A stretch of 64,000 bases of DNA, taken from contig CM018603.1 of the NCBI GenBank assembly GCA_009192285.1, positions 1,273,304 to 1,337,303 on the forward strand. The letters run 5' to 3'. The notes below the pieces were generated by a model. The model was not told the origin of the DNA. It saw only the letters and a list, made by a program, of their open reading frames with translations, and searched no databases. Each line of letters opens with the position of its first letter. Positions within the stretch are counted from its first letter, which is position 1. The DNA is from Morchella semilibera. Taxonomy: Eukaryota; Ascomycota; Pezizomycetes; Pezizales; Morchellaceae. The translations under genes were made by a program, and so were the position numbers. Shown here piece by piece: positions 47,290 to 59,643 of the stretch.

Positions 47290-48528
47290 ATGTCAGTTTT
47301 TTATCGTATCCTACGCCCTTCAATTTCCTTACCCCAGAGGTCATTATTTCAATTTCAAAAAACTAGATCCTTCACACAAACAGCTATGTCGCTCGGAAAG
47401 ACTGCAACATTAAACACTGGAGCGAAGATCCCTGTGGTTGGCTTGGGGACTTGGCTTTCAAAGCCAAATGAAGTTGAGCAAGCTGTTGAGATTGCTTTGA
47501 AGGCTGGATACCGCCACATGTAAGTAATTGGCAACTCTACATTCTTAGCATATGGTTTCTTATAATTCCTTCCCAGTGATGCCGCTGCTATTTACAACAA
47601 TGAGGAGGAGGTTGGTCGAGGAATCAAGAAATCCGGTGTTCCCCGGTCCGAGATCTTCTTGACAAGTAAATTATGGAACCACAAGCGTGCGCCAGAGGAC
47701 GTAGAAAGTGCTCTTGACAAGACATTAAGAGAGCTCCAGACAGACTACCTAGACCTCTATCTTGTAAGGAAATCTTGGTATATATATGCTCAAGTCTATA
47801 AAGCTAACCCCCTCATAGATCCACTGGCCCATTGTCTTCAAATCCGGCGATGAGCAATTCCCTCACACCGAAACTGGAGAGTTTGCTCTCGGAAATGTCC
47901 CCATTGCGGATACCTGGGCAGCTATGGAGAAGCTCCTCGACACGGGTAAGGTCAAGGCCATCGGAGTCTCAAACTTCAATATCCGCCGCCTCACCGAGCT
48001 CCTCAAGACCGCCAAGGTTGTCCCCGCAGTCAACCAGATTGAGGCACACCCTTTCCTCCAGCAGCCAAAGTTGAAGGAATTCTTGGATGAGAAGGGCATC
48101 CACATCACCGCTTACAGCCCACTTGGAAATAACATCTACGGAAAGGCAAGGGTTATTGATGATGAGGCTGTACAGCAGGTCGCGAAGGAGACTGGAAAGG
48201 ATACTGCCCAGGTGCTCATCGCATGGGCTGTGAAGAGAGGAACGAGTGTTGTCCCCAAGAGCGTGACCAAATCTCGCATCGAATCAAACTTCCAACGTTC
48301 GTCCCCTCCTATTCCCACTCCAATATTCTTGCATCTTGAGTTTAATACTAATGTTTTGTAGAATTTGAGCTTTCGGACGAGGCATTTGCCAAACTCAATG
48401 CATTGGACAAGAACCAAAGATACAACGACCCTGTTGAGTGGGGCTTCGATATGTTTGAGGAGCATGATGAGGCCTATGTGAAGGCTGCTGCTCAAAAGTG
48501 GGTTGCGGAGAACTGGAAAAAAGAATAG
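47290..48528 (+). CDS. Aldo-keto reductase (GCY1/YPR1-like) with alternative mitochondrial presequence
   Basis: NADPH-dependent carbonyl or glycerol-dehydrogenase-type reductase (AKR superfamily). Four exons (47290-47519, 47577-47763, 47819-48296, 48362-48528) give 353 residues. The catalytic tetrad is visible: Asp and Tyr in [16 protein letters not shown], Lys in [12 protein letters not shown], His in LYLIHWP. The NADP-binding [14 protein letters not shown] is intact. The first ~32 residues are Arg/Ser/Phe-rich and lack acids ([20 protein letters not shown]), typical of a mitochondrial targeting signal. A second in-frame ATG at 47386 ([16 protein letters not shown]) coincides with the start of ordinary cytosolic family members. 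One gene could thus give two locations by leaky scanning. Intron 3 has an unusual GTTCGT donor. Confidence 0.93.
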
Positions 48529-49739
48529 ATATGGTTTGGTGTGTATGTAGCTGGCTAGATATTCATTAAGGGCGTAATGCTCACTGTCCATACAAAAATT
48601 CATCGAGTGCAATAAGGCCCGACCAAGTATACATCAGGATGTATCTATTATATTGTATGCCACTGGGCGCGCTACTTCGAATTCACACGTCATGATTCGA
48701 ATCGAATAATACGTGGTACTGGAACTTTATAATATCCTACTGCACTACATCCTTAATCCGTCCCGCACCGTTTTCCGACTATACTTCACATCTCTGGTTT
48801 TAATAATCAACCCTGAGCGCAGCCCCGTTCCCGAAATACCCCTTATATATTTAGGTCTAAATACAGTGATTGAAATCAGTGGTACTCCGTGTCCAGTTAG
48901 CGCCTGCTCGCCCAGCTATGCCCTTATCAGCACCAAACAACAAGTCCGTACAGGCCGAGAACTAACGTCCAACTATGGTAGTAATCTACAAGCCGGGAGT
49001 TAAATGATATGCGTATGTGCTCTAGGAGCATTGCATATTTAGCTAGCTGTAGAGAATTTCGGGTGAATGGTGGCAACGAATCGAGATTCGGGATGGGTGC
49101 CGCCGTATATGATAGCCAGGATCATGTATCGCATAATGGCATACCCTGGTGCTATTTGCATATGGCCATAGAGTATCTAGGTGTAGTACATACCCCGGTG
49201 CTATATTAGCACCAGTTCATGGAGTATCTAGGTAGAGTACGTACTACATGTAGTGCAGATATTGATGTTCAGGACTGCGGTGTAGGTTTCGTCAAATGTA
49301 GACTCGTTATATACACTAACGTCGCCGAGAATCCAGGCAACAAATTACACCTGGTACTCTTCGAGTGAGTGCATGTACAGTTAATCTGGCTCGACACTTA
49401 TTCTAGGCGGAACGAGCTGGCTAGGCTGCCGTCAAGTGTGCAAAGACTTATAAAGAATATTTTTCAGTAAAGATCCTTTACCCCAGTTCCGATCTAGTCC
49501 GGAAGATAACGATGGAGAATGGGTGCAATAATATCGGTGAGTATTCTATCCCTTCAGTAAACTAAACCCAGTTGCTAAGTGACTCCTAAAGATAAAATAG
49601 ACTAATACCTACAACTTATGACTATGTCCCCAATTGATGCCAAAGCACCCCACCACTCTAGAAAAATATAATAATAATATGGTCATCTTGAAACATTGAG
49701 TTGTGACCAATACGCATCTATGGCGCCAAAGTCGAATGA
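48529..49739. other. Convergent intergenic region
   Basis: 1.2 kb between the aldo-keto reductase and TDP1 3' ends. Several TACATGTA-like palindromes occur (for example near 49232). Nothing codes convincingly. Confidence 0.55.
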
Positions 49740-51959
49740 CTACACCTCCCAGTTATTGCCTCTCCAATCCAACTCCGCATAGCTCCTGCTTGCACACCAT
49801 GGCACTTCATCCTTTCCATAAGGCTTGATTGGTAGATCATACGGCATTCGCAAACCCACAATCATATCTCCCTTGCTGACGTCTGGAGTGTCCTTCTTAA
49901 AAACAGGGACAATCTTAACCCTTTCCTCATTTTCCATAAAAAGCTCCGGGTAAATGATCACGCCAACCTCATAGCTACTAATCTTAACTTCACCCTGTCC
50001 TGGGCCAAGGGGACCACCGTTCGTGTTTTTAAGAGCAGTACCCCATGCTTGAGTGGAAAGGTTTGCTGATGTCAACATGGCCCACTCAACGCTTTTACAA
50101 CCCTGATCGGTAAAACGTATATAGGTTTTAATATGGGGCGCAGCTCGGGTACGTCCAGAGAGAACTTTACCAGCTGGGCTTGCAGAAGATGGTAACTGCG
50201 TGGATGCCGATGGGCCCGACGATGAATCCCAATGACACAGGAAAGGGCGCAAGTATCTAAGCTGTGATTGTTGCGGGCTCGTTTGGACTCTGGTGTGAAT
50301 TGCTTGGCCGGAAGCATAGCCATTTAGGGAATTGCGGACCTCTTGCGCTGTTGGGAAAATGATTGAAAGTTTAGGCTTCGTCGCCATTAAAGAAGGCGAT
50401 GAAATCATTGCAGCTTTTCTAGATGCCGACAACGCTTTGTAAAGAACTGGAGATAACCAAGTATCCATTGATCCTAACGTCGCAATAGAGGATACCTGTA
50501 CCACTATTCTCCCTGGATCACCATCTTTGTCGTCCTGGAGATTGTTACTTGCTGGAATATTACCCAGAATTCTCCTAAGTCCCATCCAGCCCCATTGCTC
50601 TCCTGATCCCCGGCCGTTCAATTGATACTTCCCAGGAACACTGGCAATGAATACAGCCTTAACTTCATTGAATGAGTACTTTGCCAGCTGATTGTATAGA
50701 TCTCCAACACGAGTTCTACCATACGCCCTAAGGTACGCCAATAGATCGCTCTTGAACGATTCTCCAATAGACCTTTGTTTCGGCGCTAAGATATCTGGCG
50801 AATTTGGAAATGATATGAGTGGGAGAAGCGGTGAACGCCATACTGCTTGCGTCATATTTGTCCAGTCAAACTCAACCATGTTTGAAGTGTGGATGATAAC
50901 TCTAAGGGGATTTCCGGTCAGTTCCCCTGATATTCTCGAATATCGTGGAGTGCTTTTTACTTACTGTGCAAGGTCATCACGCCGGATCAGGATGATCATC
51001 TTTGTATGGTGTGTTCCAAAGGGCTCTGGCATGTAGGCAGAGATAACTTTGACATTATGATGTCTACTGGCCTGTTCCTGCATGGCTACTAGTTGAGTAA
51101 GTTAACAGTTCTATCTGCACACACAAACCTCGAGTTTGATTCTATTACCATCTTGTTTCCTCCAGCTCCCATGAACAATTTTGACATCTATGGTGCCCTT
51201 TATATCCGGATCAAACTGATCCCTAAGACAGGTAAATAATCATTAGCCAAAGTTATCCGAAATCTGTTATAGTTATTCAAGTAGTATACAGTCTATCGCT
51301 ATATATATCTTTTGAGGTATCGAATCTGAAATCGTTCATTACAATAACTCAAGACAGATGGCAATATCTTACATCACCCAATCAATATCAATCAGAAAGT
51401 TGAAGATCCACGCTTCCTTGATCAAAACATCACCTAGTATATCATTAATACTAACAGCATCGATGTTATCCGAGTCCGGGAGGTCTCTAATCCATGTCAA
51501 TTGAAAAGGAGATGGCAATGACTTTGTTTGGCCTGGCCCGGCCCGCTCGGCCTTAAAGGAAGTACTATCCCCATCCTTTTCTTGGGTTTCACACCTTAAT
51601 TTCTCTTTCTCATGCTTCTGTTCATGGTTAACGTGAGAGTCTATTATAAAATCATCGAAAAACGCTCTTTCTTCATCAGTAAGATCCATGGTGTCCTCAT
51701 CCTTAGATGTCGGATTTTGTTTATCCTTAAGATACGCTTTCACGAAGATATCGCTGTCAGTCTCATCGATTTTTGGAACCTTCAATGCGATCGAAGAAGG
51801 CTTTCGACGGAGAGGCGGAGGTGATATAGCCCGATCAAGCGATGTGAGACATCCGTTAGTACTCATATTATCCATCCGCCGACGTTTGACTTGAGGTTCG
51901 GGGGTTTTTGAATTTGAAGATCGTTTTCCTGGAAGTGGAGTAGTCATTTTAAGGTCCAT
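49740..51959 (-). CDS. TDP1: Tyrosyl-DNA phosphodiesterase 1
   Basis: Nuclear repair enzyme of the phospholipase-D superfamily that removes trapped topoisomerase I (and other 3' blocks) from DNA ends. Four exons (51959-51373, 51222-51129, 51077-50965, 50901-49740) give 651 residues. The first HKD-type motif is in exon 3 (GTHHTKMIILIRRDD) and the second in exon 4 (PHIKTYIRF, followed by LTSANLSTQAWG). IIHTSNMVEFDWTNMTQAVW links them, as in yeast and human TDP1. The N-terminal ~150 residues are charged and disordered with a basic nuclear-localisation-like KRRR. An earlier Met than the second one (MTTPLPGKR) is used here, so the true start could be five codons later. Diverges from the ACBP gene. 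Confidence 0.94.
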
Positions 51960-52561
51960 CCGGTAAATGTTTCAACGAAAGTTCAAGGTTTTGGGATTGG
52001 TATAAGATAGTAGGATGGTGACGTTGAGGTATGAGTGCTCAGTAGTGGGGACTGTGCTCTGGGAGACGCGTTAAGCATTTTAGGTTGACCTTTATGAATA
52101 TACATAAATAATAGTTAATCAGGTATTTTTGGTGAAATCAATATTTCTAATTCTATCTGAAGCTCTTATTTTACGTGTTTACCCAGAAATAATGCATTAT
52201 GGTTTAACTTCATCACCTACTATCACTCGACTTCCACTCTTGAGCAAACCGTGGGGTTCTATGGATGTTAGCCTGGGCTCCGAGTACTTACATGTGTAGA
52301 GCACATATAGTTACGCACACCCGGCTGATGTGAGTCACTGGATATCCGTAGCCGTAAGGAAATCGGTATCTACACATGCCATATCTCCATGATAACCGTT
52401 AATCAATAAAGTGCCAAGCTAGTACCGCGGTCCCACCCCACAACCCCGCTCACCATCCTCATCCTCAGCAACCAGCTTGATATCTCCACCATTCACGTCC
52501 TCCGACATCTCAAAATCTCAAAAAAAAAAACCATACATCCGTACATTCAACAACCACCATC
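51960..52561. other. Divergent promoter of TDP1 and the acyl-CoA-binding protein
   Basis: 600 bp; the right half is C/A-rich (CCACCATTC, CAACAACCACCATC just before the ATG), typical of a strong fungal promoter or leader. No gene. Confidence 0.6.
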
Positions 52562-52941
52562 ATGCCTTCTCCCGAATTCGAATCCGCAGTCGCCGCTGTC
52601 AACGGCTTCAAGAAGATGCCCAACCAGGATGACGCTCTTCTGGTCTCTACCCCCAACATCTCGGGCTGATAATGAGCCCCTTAGCTAACCTGAAGCAGTT
52701 CTACGCCTACTTCAAGACTGCCAAGTTTGGAAAACCTACTGAGAGCCGTCCTGGAATGTTCGACATGAAGGTTTAATAGCTCCCCCGCCCAGGAATACCC
52801 GGTGTACTAAAGTTTTTGGATAAATAGGGTCGCTACAAATACGATGCCTGGGTTAAGGCAGCTAATGAGTGCACCCAAGCGGACGCCGAGAAAAAGTATA
52901 TCGAACTCTACAATTCAAAGAAGGCCGATTATGAGAATTAG
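52562..52941 (+). CDS. ACB1: Acyl-CoA-binding protein
   Basis: Small cytosolic carrier of long-chain acyl-CoA esters. Three exons (52562-52642, 52696-52770, 52828-52941) give 89 residues, the usual length of the family. Family residues are visible: FYAYFKTAKFGKPTESRPGMFD, then KGRYKYDAWVKA, then KKYIELY. Both introns have atypical donors (GTCTCT and GTTTAA) but keep frame and carry branch-like CTAAC/CTAAA sequences. It lies between the divergent TDP1 gene and the convergent Eps1-like gene. Confidence 0.95.
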
Positions 52942-53741
52942 AAGCATGGAGCTGTAATGGTCTGGTGAGATTGGTGATTGGGTAGTGTAATAAAGCATTA
53001 TCCGCTCGGTTCTTTTAGTCACAAGCACAAATACTATACCTCAATACCTGCCGAGTTTAATGGGCCTGATAGCCTTATTCCTCTTGCGTCGATAGTAGAA
53101 TATTGCCAGTCGGATTGTCGTGGTTGTACCTTGGAAGAATGTTTATGAGATGTGTTCACTGGGTTTATTTACATCAATTCCGGGCCAGCACCGAGGGGAA
53201 TTGTAAGAACGTCTCCAAAGCCTACCAAGCATTCGGGGTCATAGAGTAGATTTCGAGCAGAACACCATACACCACCATTCCCATTTCACTCAATGCCGAT
53301 AAAAAAAGAAAACCAATCACATCCAGAATGAGAATTCCCCCAAAAAAAGAAAGATAAATAAATCATAAAGCAGAAAATCCCACAAAATTCTAGATAGAGC
53401 AGCTCGTTTTCGAAATACAGGCAGAAAGGAATTGAACAAAAGAAATAGGAGAGGGGAGGAGGGTAATAATAGGTATCCGCAAATTTTGTAGGACCAGGAG
53501 TTGTAGCTAAATTAGTCTCACAGAGCGCGTAGTCTAGTAGGCCTATCAATCCGTGTGGGGAGATTTTTCAGAGACCCCCAATTTCCAACAGTAGAATAAA
53601 ACATGGACAGCAAAAGAAAATCGTCATTTCACCCAAATCAACTCACCACTAATTACCGGTAATAAAAGCCGCTCCTCACGCCTTTCCCCCCCTAATATTT
53701 GTCCCTATCATTAACCTATCCATCACCAACAAATCAATCAT
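52942..53741. other. Convergent intergenic region
   Basis: 800 bp with 3' ends of the ACBP and Eps1-like genes; contains A/G-rich stretches on the plus strand (about 53300-53460) but no gene or inverted repeat that I can see. Confidence 0.55.
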
Positions 53742-56040
53742 TTAATCGGCTTTTGTCCCCGCATTCCCACCAAGTAGTCCCTCCCTTCCATCCAGCTTGA
53801 AGAATCCACCAGCTCCTCGCCTCCTCATCATACCCTTTCCGTATACAGCTGCCACAACGATGAAAACAATTGCGCCAAATGTGCTGAGCCATGGGTGGCG
53901 TCCAAACCCTGAACGCAGCCTATAGAACACGCTATAAAGACGGTTGGTGGACGATTTACTTTGGATTTTGGGGGGATCGGCGATGACTGCTTTTAGAGTG
54001 TCGAGAATGGCAGAGCGGGAGGGACGGATTGGCGCGCCGTCAAGTGTGATGTCCCAATATCTCTTATTCTGCAGGGGCATATTAGATATATCTACCGAGT
54101 TAAGGGAATGGGGTACTCACGTCTTCATCGTTAATGATAATCCGCTCCCCCACTTCGTTGACATTGACGCCATAGGTACTACGCACCCATCGTTCCCAGA
54201 AAACGCCATCTACCCATGCGAAGCCCACCTCCTTCTTCTTCTCCACAGTGATACGCATGTTCTTTGCCGCTCTCAGCGCGCGCTCGTCGTCACGATCTTC
54301 GGCCTCTTCGATGCGCAGCTGCTTCCGGTCTCGGAGCTCCTGTTTCTCATTCTTCTCCTCCATTTGGCGCTGATCCATGAACTCCATAGCAGCCTTCTTG
54401 AGCTCGGCCTTGGCGGTTGCGAAGTCATTGGGACGGTTGCGCGATAAGATACCTAGCACGACGGTTTTACCGTGCATAATCTCATGAGAGTTGGCGGCGG
54501 AGAGCTCCGGGACGATGGGAAGCCATACTGATTTCATCCAATCAAGGACTTTGTTAGTATCGCGCATGTCCTTAGGGGAGAGCGCGAGGTAATAGCTTGG
54601 TTTTCCATCACGGACAACAATAAGACGAGGCCATGTAGTTACGCGGAATTTCTTTGCCATCAATTCACTGTTGGTCTTAAGTAGTGGGGCGTGCCCGATA
54701 AGGGGGAGGGTAATCCTCTCCAAGGCTGCAAAGTCCTCGCTGGTAGTGGCCTGGTCGTAGAAATAAATGAAGGCAACCTCCATCCCGGCTTTCTCCATCT
54801 CTTCAAACTCCGCAAGGTCGACCTCTTTCACACCAGAATTGACAGCTTTTCGCGCATATGCAACGAGGTCACCTAGGCCGCGAAGGCCATCATATTCAAC
54901 ACGCTCACCACCCTGAAAGAACAAGATCGTTGGATATCCCCGAAGATTGACATCTCTACAGAGGCGCTTCTCTACCTCGCAGTTGACTTCACCAATGTTA
55001 AGGGAGCCCTTCATTTCACGGCCAAGCTCGGACCAGGCGGGTGCCATGGCTTGACAGTGCATACACCAGGGTGCATAGAATTTGATGAACCAAGGGTCAC
55101 GGGTGGTGGTTACAAGCCTCAGAAACGCTTCGGCATCAAGGTTCATGCTCTCTCCGAGAAGGTTCGCGGTCTGCTTTGGAGGTGCAGGACGAGGAGACTC
55201 GACTTTAGTTGCCTCCGCAACGTCCGCACCAGCCTCCTGTACCTCCTTCCTATCAACCGCGCTTTCTTTATCCTCTTTTTTGGGTGTATCCTCGTTGGCG
55301 TCGGGAACTTTGGGAAGTGTGATGGTTTTTGGTCTGCTTCCGGGCTTGATCTCTTCGAGATATTTCTCCACAAATTCGCTCAAGCTTGTAAGATCGCGGG
55401 TGGTCTTTTTGAATTGATCAACAAGCTTCCCATCCTTGTATAAGTTGAATGTAGGGTATCCATGAATATTAAGTTTCTCGTCCACGCAGATATCTCCGTA
55501 GGCATTGCAGTTTAAATTAGCAAAATGGAAGTCGTAATTCTCAGTAAATGATGGTGATGCAGACTGGGATTTGAACTCTGCACCGGGAGGTGGAAGTGCC
55601 GTACTGTCGAGTGTTGATGTAGAATAGAACTCATGGAGAGCCTTCCAAGTAGGTGCGACGGCGATACAATGGCCGCATGTAGGGGAATAATGTTTTACAA
55701 ACCTAAATCAGCCAAAGTTAGTCTTAGTCGATGGATTAACTCGCAATTCCATTGCCCTCGAATATTTCATAGATAATCCGTAACCGGCCATCTCTATTCG
55801 CGCGGTTCTTGTCTCGAAATCTATCAGGGAGGGTATTCACCAGTAGCCCTTTGCTATCTTTTCATAAAAGTTTGTGCCGGTTAGCTCGGGAAGCTCTGGC
55901 GCTTTCACATCCCTCGCCGGCGAAGTTGTTTTTGATACATCAGGAACTGGAGGTGGTCTAGGAAGAGGGTTCGGGTCTGCAGAGACTAGAGAAGATAATC
56001 CGAAGACCAGAAGGCCTAGCGATAGAGATGCGAAACGCAT
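53742..56040 (-). CDS. Eps1-like membrane-anchored protein disulfide isomerase of the ER
   Basis: ER thiol-disulfide oxidoreductase. Three exons (56040-55841, 55702-54121, 54068-53742) give 702 residues. A signal peptide (MRFASLSLGLLVFGLSSLVS) is followed by a first thioredoxin fold with active site CGHC (YSPTCGHC) and a second with CMHC (YAPWCMHCQAMAP). A redox-inactive thioredoxin-like region and a charged Glu/Lys/Arg helix (MEEKNEKQELRDRKQLRIEE) come next, then a C-terminal transmembrane helix (TFGAIVFIVVAAVYG) with a short basic cytosolic tail. This is the plan of yeast Eps1, which acts in quality control of membrane proteins. The CMHC and CGHC active sites differ from the usual CGHC pair. 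Confidence 0.9.
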
Positions 56041-56444
56041 TGTTGGATGTCAAAATGGGTGGGGGGGGGGGTGTGGGGTGTGGAGGGGGGCGGAGAGGAT
56101 TTTGGACAATCGGTGTCCGGGTGTTTGTGGAAATCGTTCACAAACACTCTTTCTCACTCTACTATCCTCCTCAGTATGGGTATCTGCTGTATGTTCTGTC
56201 AGCGTGTATTGTGTTCACCTCATAGGGGTTAAAGTTAAGGGAGCGTTGGAATCGAGACAGTTGTTGACAGGGGACGTACGAAAACTGAAAAGCGGCAAAA
56301 AAGGAGGCTCAACAAATACATACCAAAGTTACCGACCGCCCAAACCCAAAGGGGAAAACTTGACGGGTGCTGTTGTTATGAGTCTCAAGCTCTAGATTCT
56401 GAACAGTGACAGCTCTAGACCGTCTTTCTTTGTTTACCTTCTTC

Positions 56445-56491
<47 letters not shown>

Positions 56492-57380
56492 TTCTTTTAC
56501 CACTTTCTCCTGACCATTTTCTTCACTTTTTATGGTGCCTATCAATATAGGTATCTGACTATGTACGTACCTTCACTGCCACTCACTGCCACTTACCTAC
56601 CTTCATATACCTTCCTTTATGAGGCTAGAGGAGGAATGTACTGATCTGTGGAGCCAAGCCTTTTCTATTTTTTTTTTTTTTTTTTTGTAAACCTCAGCTG
56701 TCTCACCTTTATTGAAGTTTCGCTCTACTTAAGGCTTATGGGTTTTTAAAAGTGACCGAAGTATCTACTAATAGAGAACCTTTATGGTATGGGGGTCTCA
56801 GTTATGTGTTACCCCAACCATTGGAGGCATCTCCTGGGCTAAATGTTACCACAAAAGAGGCCATATTTACAGGTACATGTATGTAGTAGTTAATTCATGC
56901 CTATTGACTCGCTACGAACAACCGAGTCATATTTCAAAGACGTCTACCTATTTAGCAAGGAATGTCTTGGATTCCAAACAATCAAGCGGGTGGATATAGT
57001 CATCTCCGGAGGTCTCCTACTTTACTTGTGGGCCGGTCTACCATGGCAGTTCAATATTACCATATCATGTTAGACGAGTGTAGCACCGACACCATTCAAA
57101 CGTAATTACCACGAACCCGAAATCCCCCCCTCCCCCCATTCAACAACGCAAAAAGAATCATATCATCTCCCTGTCAAATGGAAACATTTAAAATGAGTGG
57201 TCCTTGGTATCCCACGTTGCGTTGCCTCGAAACATCACTCTGTCAACTGTCGATCCCGAGCGCTTTTTGCGTCCCCGTATTTATAGTTCCCCATGTCCCA
57301 GCCCAAGCCCAAAATTACTTAGATACAGAACGTTAGTTACCCTGCGAAAGAAAGAAAAAGGCGTACAAAGCTGGCCAGCA
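56041..57380. other. Intergenic region with a (CTTT)n array
   Basis: 1.3 kb; a (CTTT)~11 microsatellite at 56444-56491, a T-rich run near 56670, and C-rich runs near 57127. I see no gene. Confidence 0.55.
56444..56491. repeat. (CTTT)n microsatellite
   Basis: About 11-12 CTTT units in a row, read directly; upstream of the Eps1-like gene. Confidence 0.9.
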
Positions 57381-57760
57381 ATGCGAGCAAAACGTCCCTC
57401 CAAATCCTACAAAATGCTCCCTGTAATCCACGAGGACAACAACACCGCCCAAGGCGTGCCGGTATGAAATATGCCAACCAGCCCAATTGCACCTACGGCT
57501 GCATATACTAACCATAGGCTTGTACCTAGACAAATCGCATGACCGAGGTACTTACAGCTCGTCTGTTGAACCTCGCGTCACTACGAACCGCAACACCGAC
57601 CCCAATGGAGGAGAAGGAGTTGGAGCGAAGACAGCGAAATGTGAAGCGGAACTTAGCCAAGTTCATGAGGGATGAACAGAAGTTGGAGGATAGAAGGATG
57701 AGAAGGAGAAAGGCGAGGAATATATGGGAGAGGGCGGGCTTGGGCAGTTGCTGGGCCTGA
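57381..57760 (+). CDS. Small basic coiled-coil protein, function unknown
   Basis: Two exons (57381-57461, 57530-57760) joined by an intron with a perfect TACTAAC branch site and a 3' splice at CTAG 57528-57529. The nearer AG (57516-57517) would give an immediate stop. The product is 103 residues, basic, and helical in its second half (MEEKELERRQRNVKRNLAKF then MRDEQKLEDRRMRRRKAR). The segment MTEVLTARLLNLASLRTATP and the well-formed intron argue for a real gene. I do not recognise the family. Start ATG 57381 gives MRAKRPSKSYKMLPVIHED. It could act in a nuclear, ribosomal or mitochondrial complex, but nothing here decides that. Confidence 0.65.
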
Positions 57761-59643
57761 TCTACAATAAGTTTGAGGATACACGTCCGGATACTACGGG
57801 AGCTGGCTTTTCAAAGTTTGTTAAGTTTGACCTTTTATCTCACTCTATATTTTTCTTTTCTATACACAAATTTCTGTTGATCACCTGGCCGCCAGCTTTG
57901 TGGGCATTCACACCTAACCGGTGACGCATGTTTCGAGTGATATTCTATGCATGAGACTCTAATTGTAGCCCCTTGTTGGCCTTTCCGCATAAATAGAGAT
58001 CTTTGCTATGTATCAATCTATAGTATAAGGTTACCAAAGTTTAAGACCTAGGTCTGCAGCAAGAAATTCACAGCTGGACATATCGGATGTTTATTGGTGT
58101 TCCAACTGCGGCTCCCAGGAACCAAAAATGGACGGTTCGGTTTCGTTACCATCTCAAATGGTGTCTTTCTACTTGTGGGAATTCTGATGCGTCGCTCCGG
58201 TAGAGTATGTGCCACCACTAGGATTACTTGGGTGTTGAACTCATTTACTCATCGCAGGCACGGCAATACACACCCAGAGTTTAAATTTATGCAGTTATGT
58301 ACGAAGATAACGGCAGCCCAGGCTTAATTTCATACCTGCACAATCAAATGTCAGGAACATAGGCCGAGAAGATACAACCAGTGCCTCAAATCCCACAAAA
58401 TGGGCGTTGTGGCAACCCCAGATTTATGTTATCCGCAAGAGTTTCTTATATGGCCTCTGTACCAAAGACTCAAGTTCGGGCATTCTCTTACTCCCGACGC
58501 TGATGACTATTCGGTACTTTAGGAACGTCGGCTCTCTTTGCCCGCAATTTTCTTAAATATATGGCGTAAAGGGTTGATATTTCCAAGCGCAGGGGATAGT
58601 CGCACGTCGCGTCGAACCATCGCTTGAACAAGGAAATCGTAGCCTAAATGATAGGTACATGTATGTACCCAGAATTTTGGGGACTGTTGGGAGTTTGCTC
58701 TAAAATGTGATTAACTTTTAAAACGGAGGGAGAAGGGCCAGTCTTTTCCTCTAGTTGCAATTCGACTTGATTGGGAGATTGTCTAAAAGTACCTACGGGT
58801 GCGACGTTGGGTTTGGAGGGTGGTTAATTAAAAAAGCAAATAGGCAGCGCAAGTTTTACGATGCACGACACGCACCACCGTGAATTTCTCCCAGGGGTAA
58901 CAATCGCGACGTGTTGCAAGAGAAAAAAAAAAATCCAATCCCTGCCAAGACAGAGATCTACCTTTCCGGCAAGCGGGGAATCCATAGAAAGACGTCGAAC
59001 TCTAGCTACAAAGGGTCCTTCTGATCTGGTATTTTCGTAGGTCTTCTGGCCCCTTAAAACTTCTTACACTTCTGCTTCTTTGGTTTCCTCGCTCGCAGTA
59101 AGAAGGGACTGTCGACCCCATAGCAATCCGCCAGTCGTCAACTCGGTGCATGCACAGCTCCAAGAAACCAGCTGGTTTGTGCTGTGAAGGGATCTCATAA
59201 GAGGAGGGAAAAATCTCATAAGTTATAGTTCCTCACCAATTGAATCAGGAGAGAGAAAGTCAGAGCCAAAAGAAGATAGGAGGCGAAGAAGATACTGTAT
59301 ATCTACCAGCTGTATAGCATAGTCAATCGCCAGACTGATCTTTGCTCTTGCCTTTTTTTCCCGCTTTCCTGTTCGTGATCGGTATTTGCTACTGGTATGT
59401 TTACAGTACTTGTTTCCCCTCGTTGATTCTTACTCTATTCTATAATTGGTCAACTCTTCTACTTCATTTCTATATGACGTGGTAATCTCTGGGTCCTTAC
59501 TCTAATCCTTAACTGTTAGGAATCGAACTACGACCGTTGTCGCTTGAATTTTTTTTCCGTGTGTCATCCAACGCAACCCAACCGCACTTTAGATCGATCT
59601 TGCTCGCCACTTTCCCCAGTTTTACTCAACCTAAGAAGTCAAG
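57761..59643. other. 1.9-kb region upstream of methylenetetrahydrofolate reductase
   Basis: No convincing coding sequence. A TACATGTA palindrome sits near 58652. The last ~300 bp (59340-59640) are C/T-rich, as in many fungal 5' leaders. Confidence 0.5.

Noticed and set aside
48713-49003. Open frame of 96 residues downstream of the aldo-keto reductase
   Set aside because: No recognisable motif and no conserved-looking splice or start context; lies in repeat-bearing intergenic DNA.
53944-55443. Plus-strand open frames of 110-170 residues across the Eps1-like gene
   Set aside because: They are antisense shadows of a well-supported gene on the other strand.
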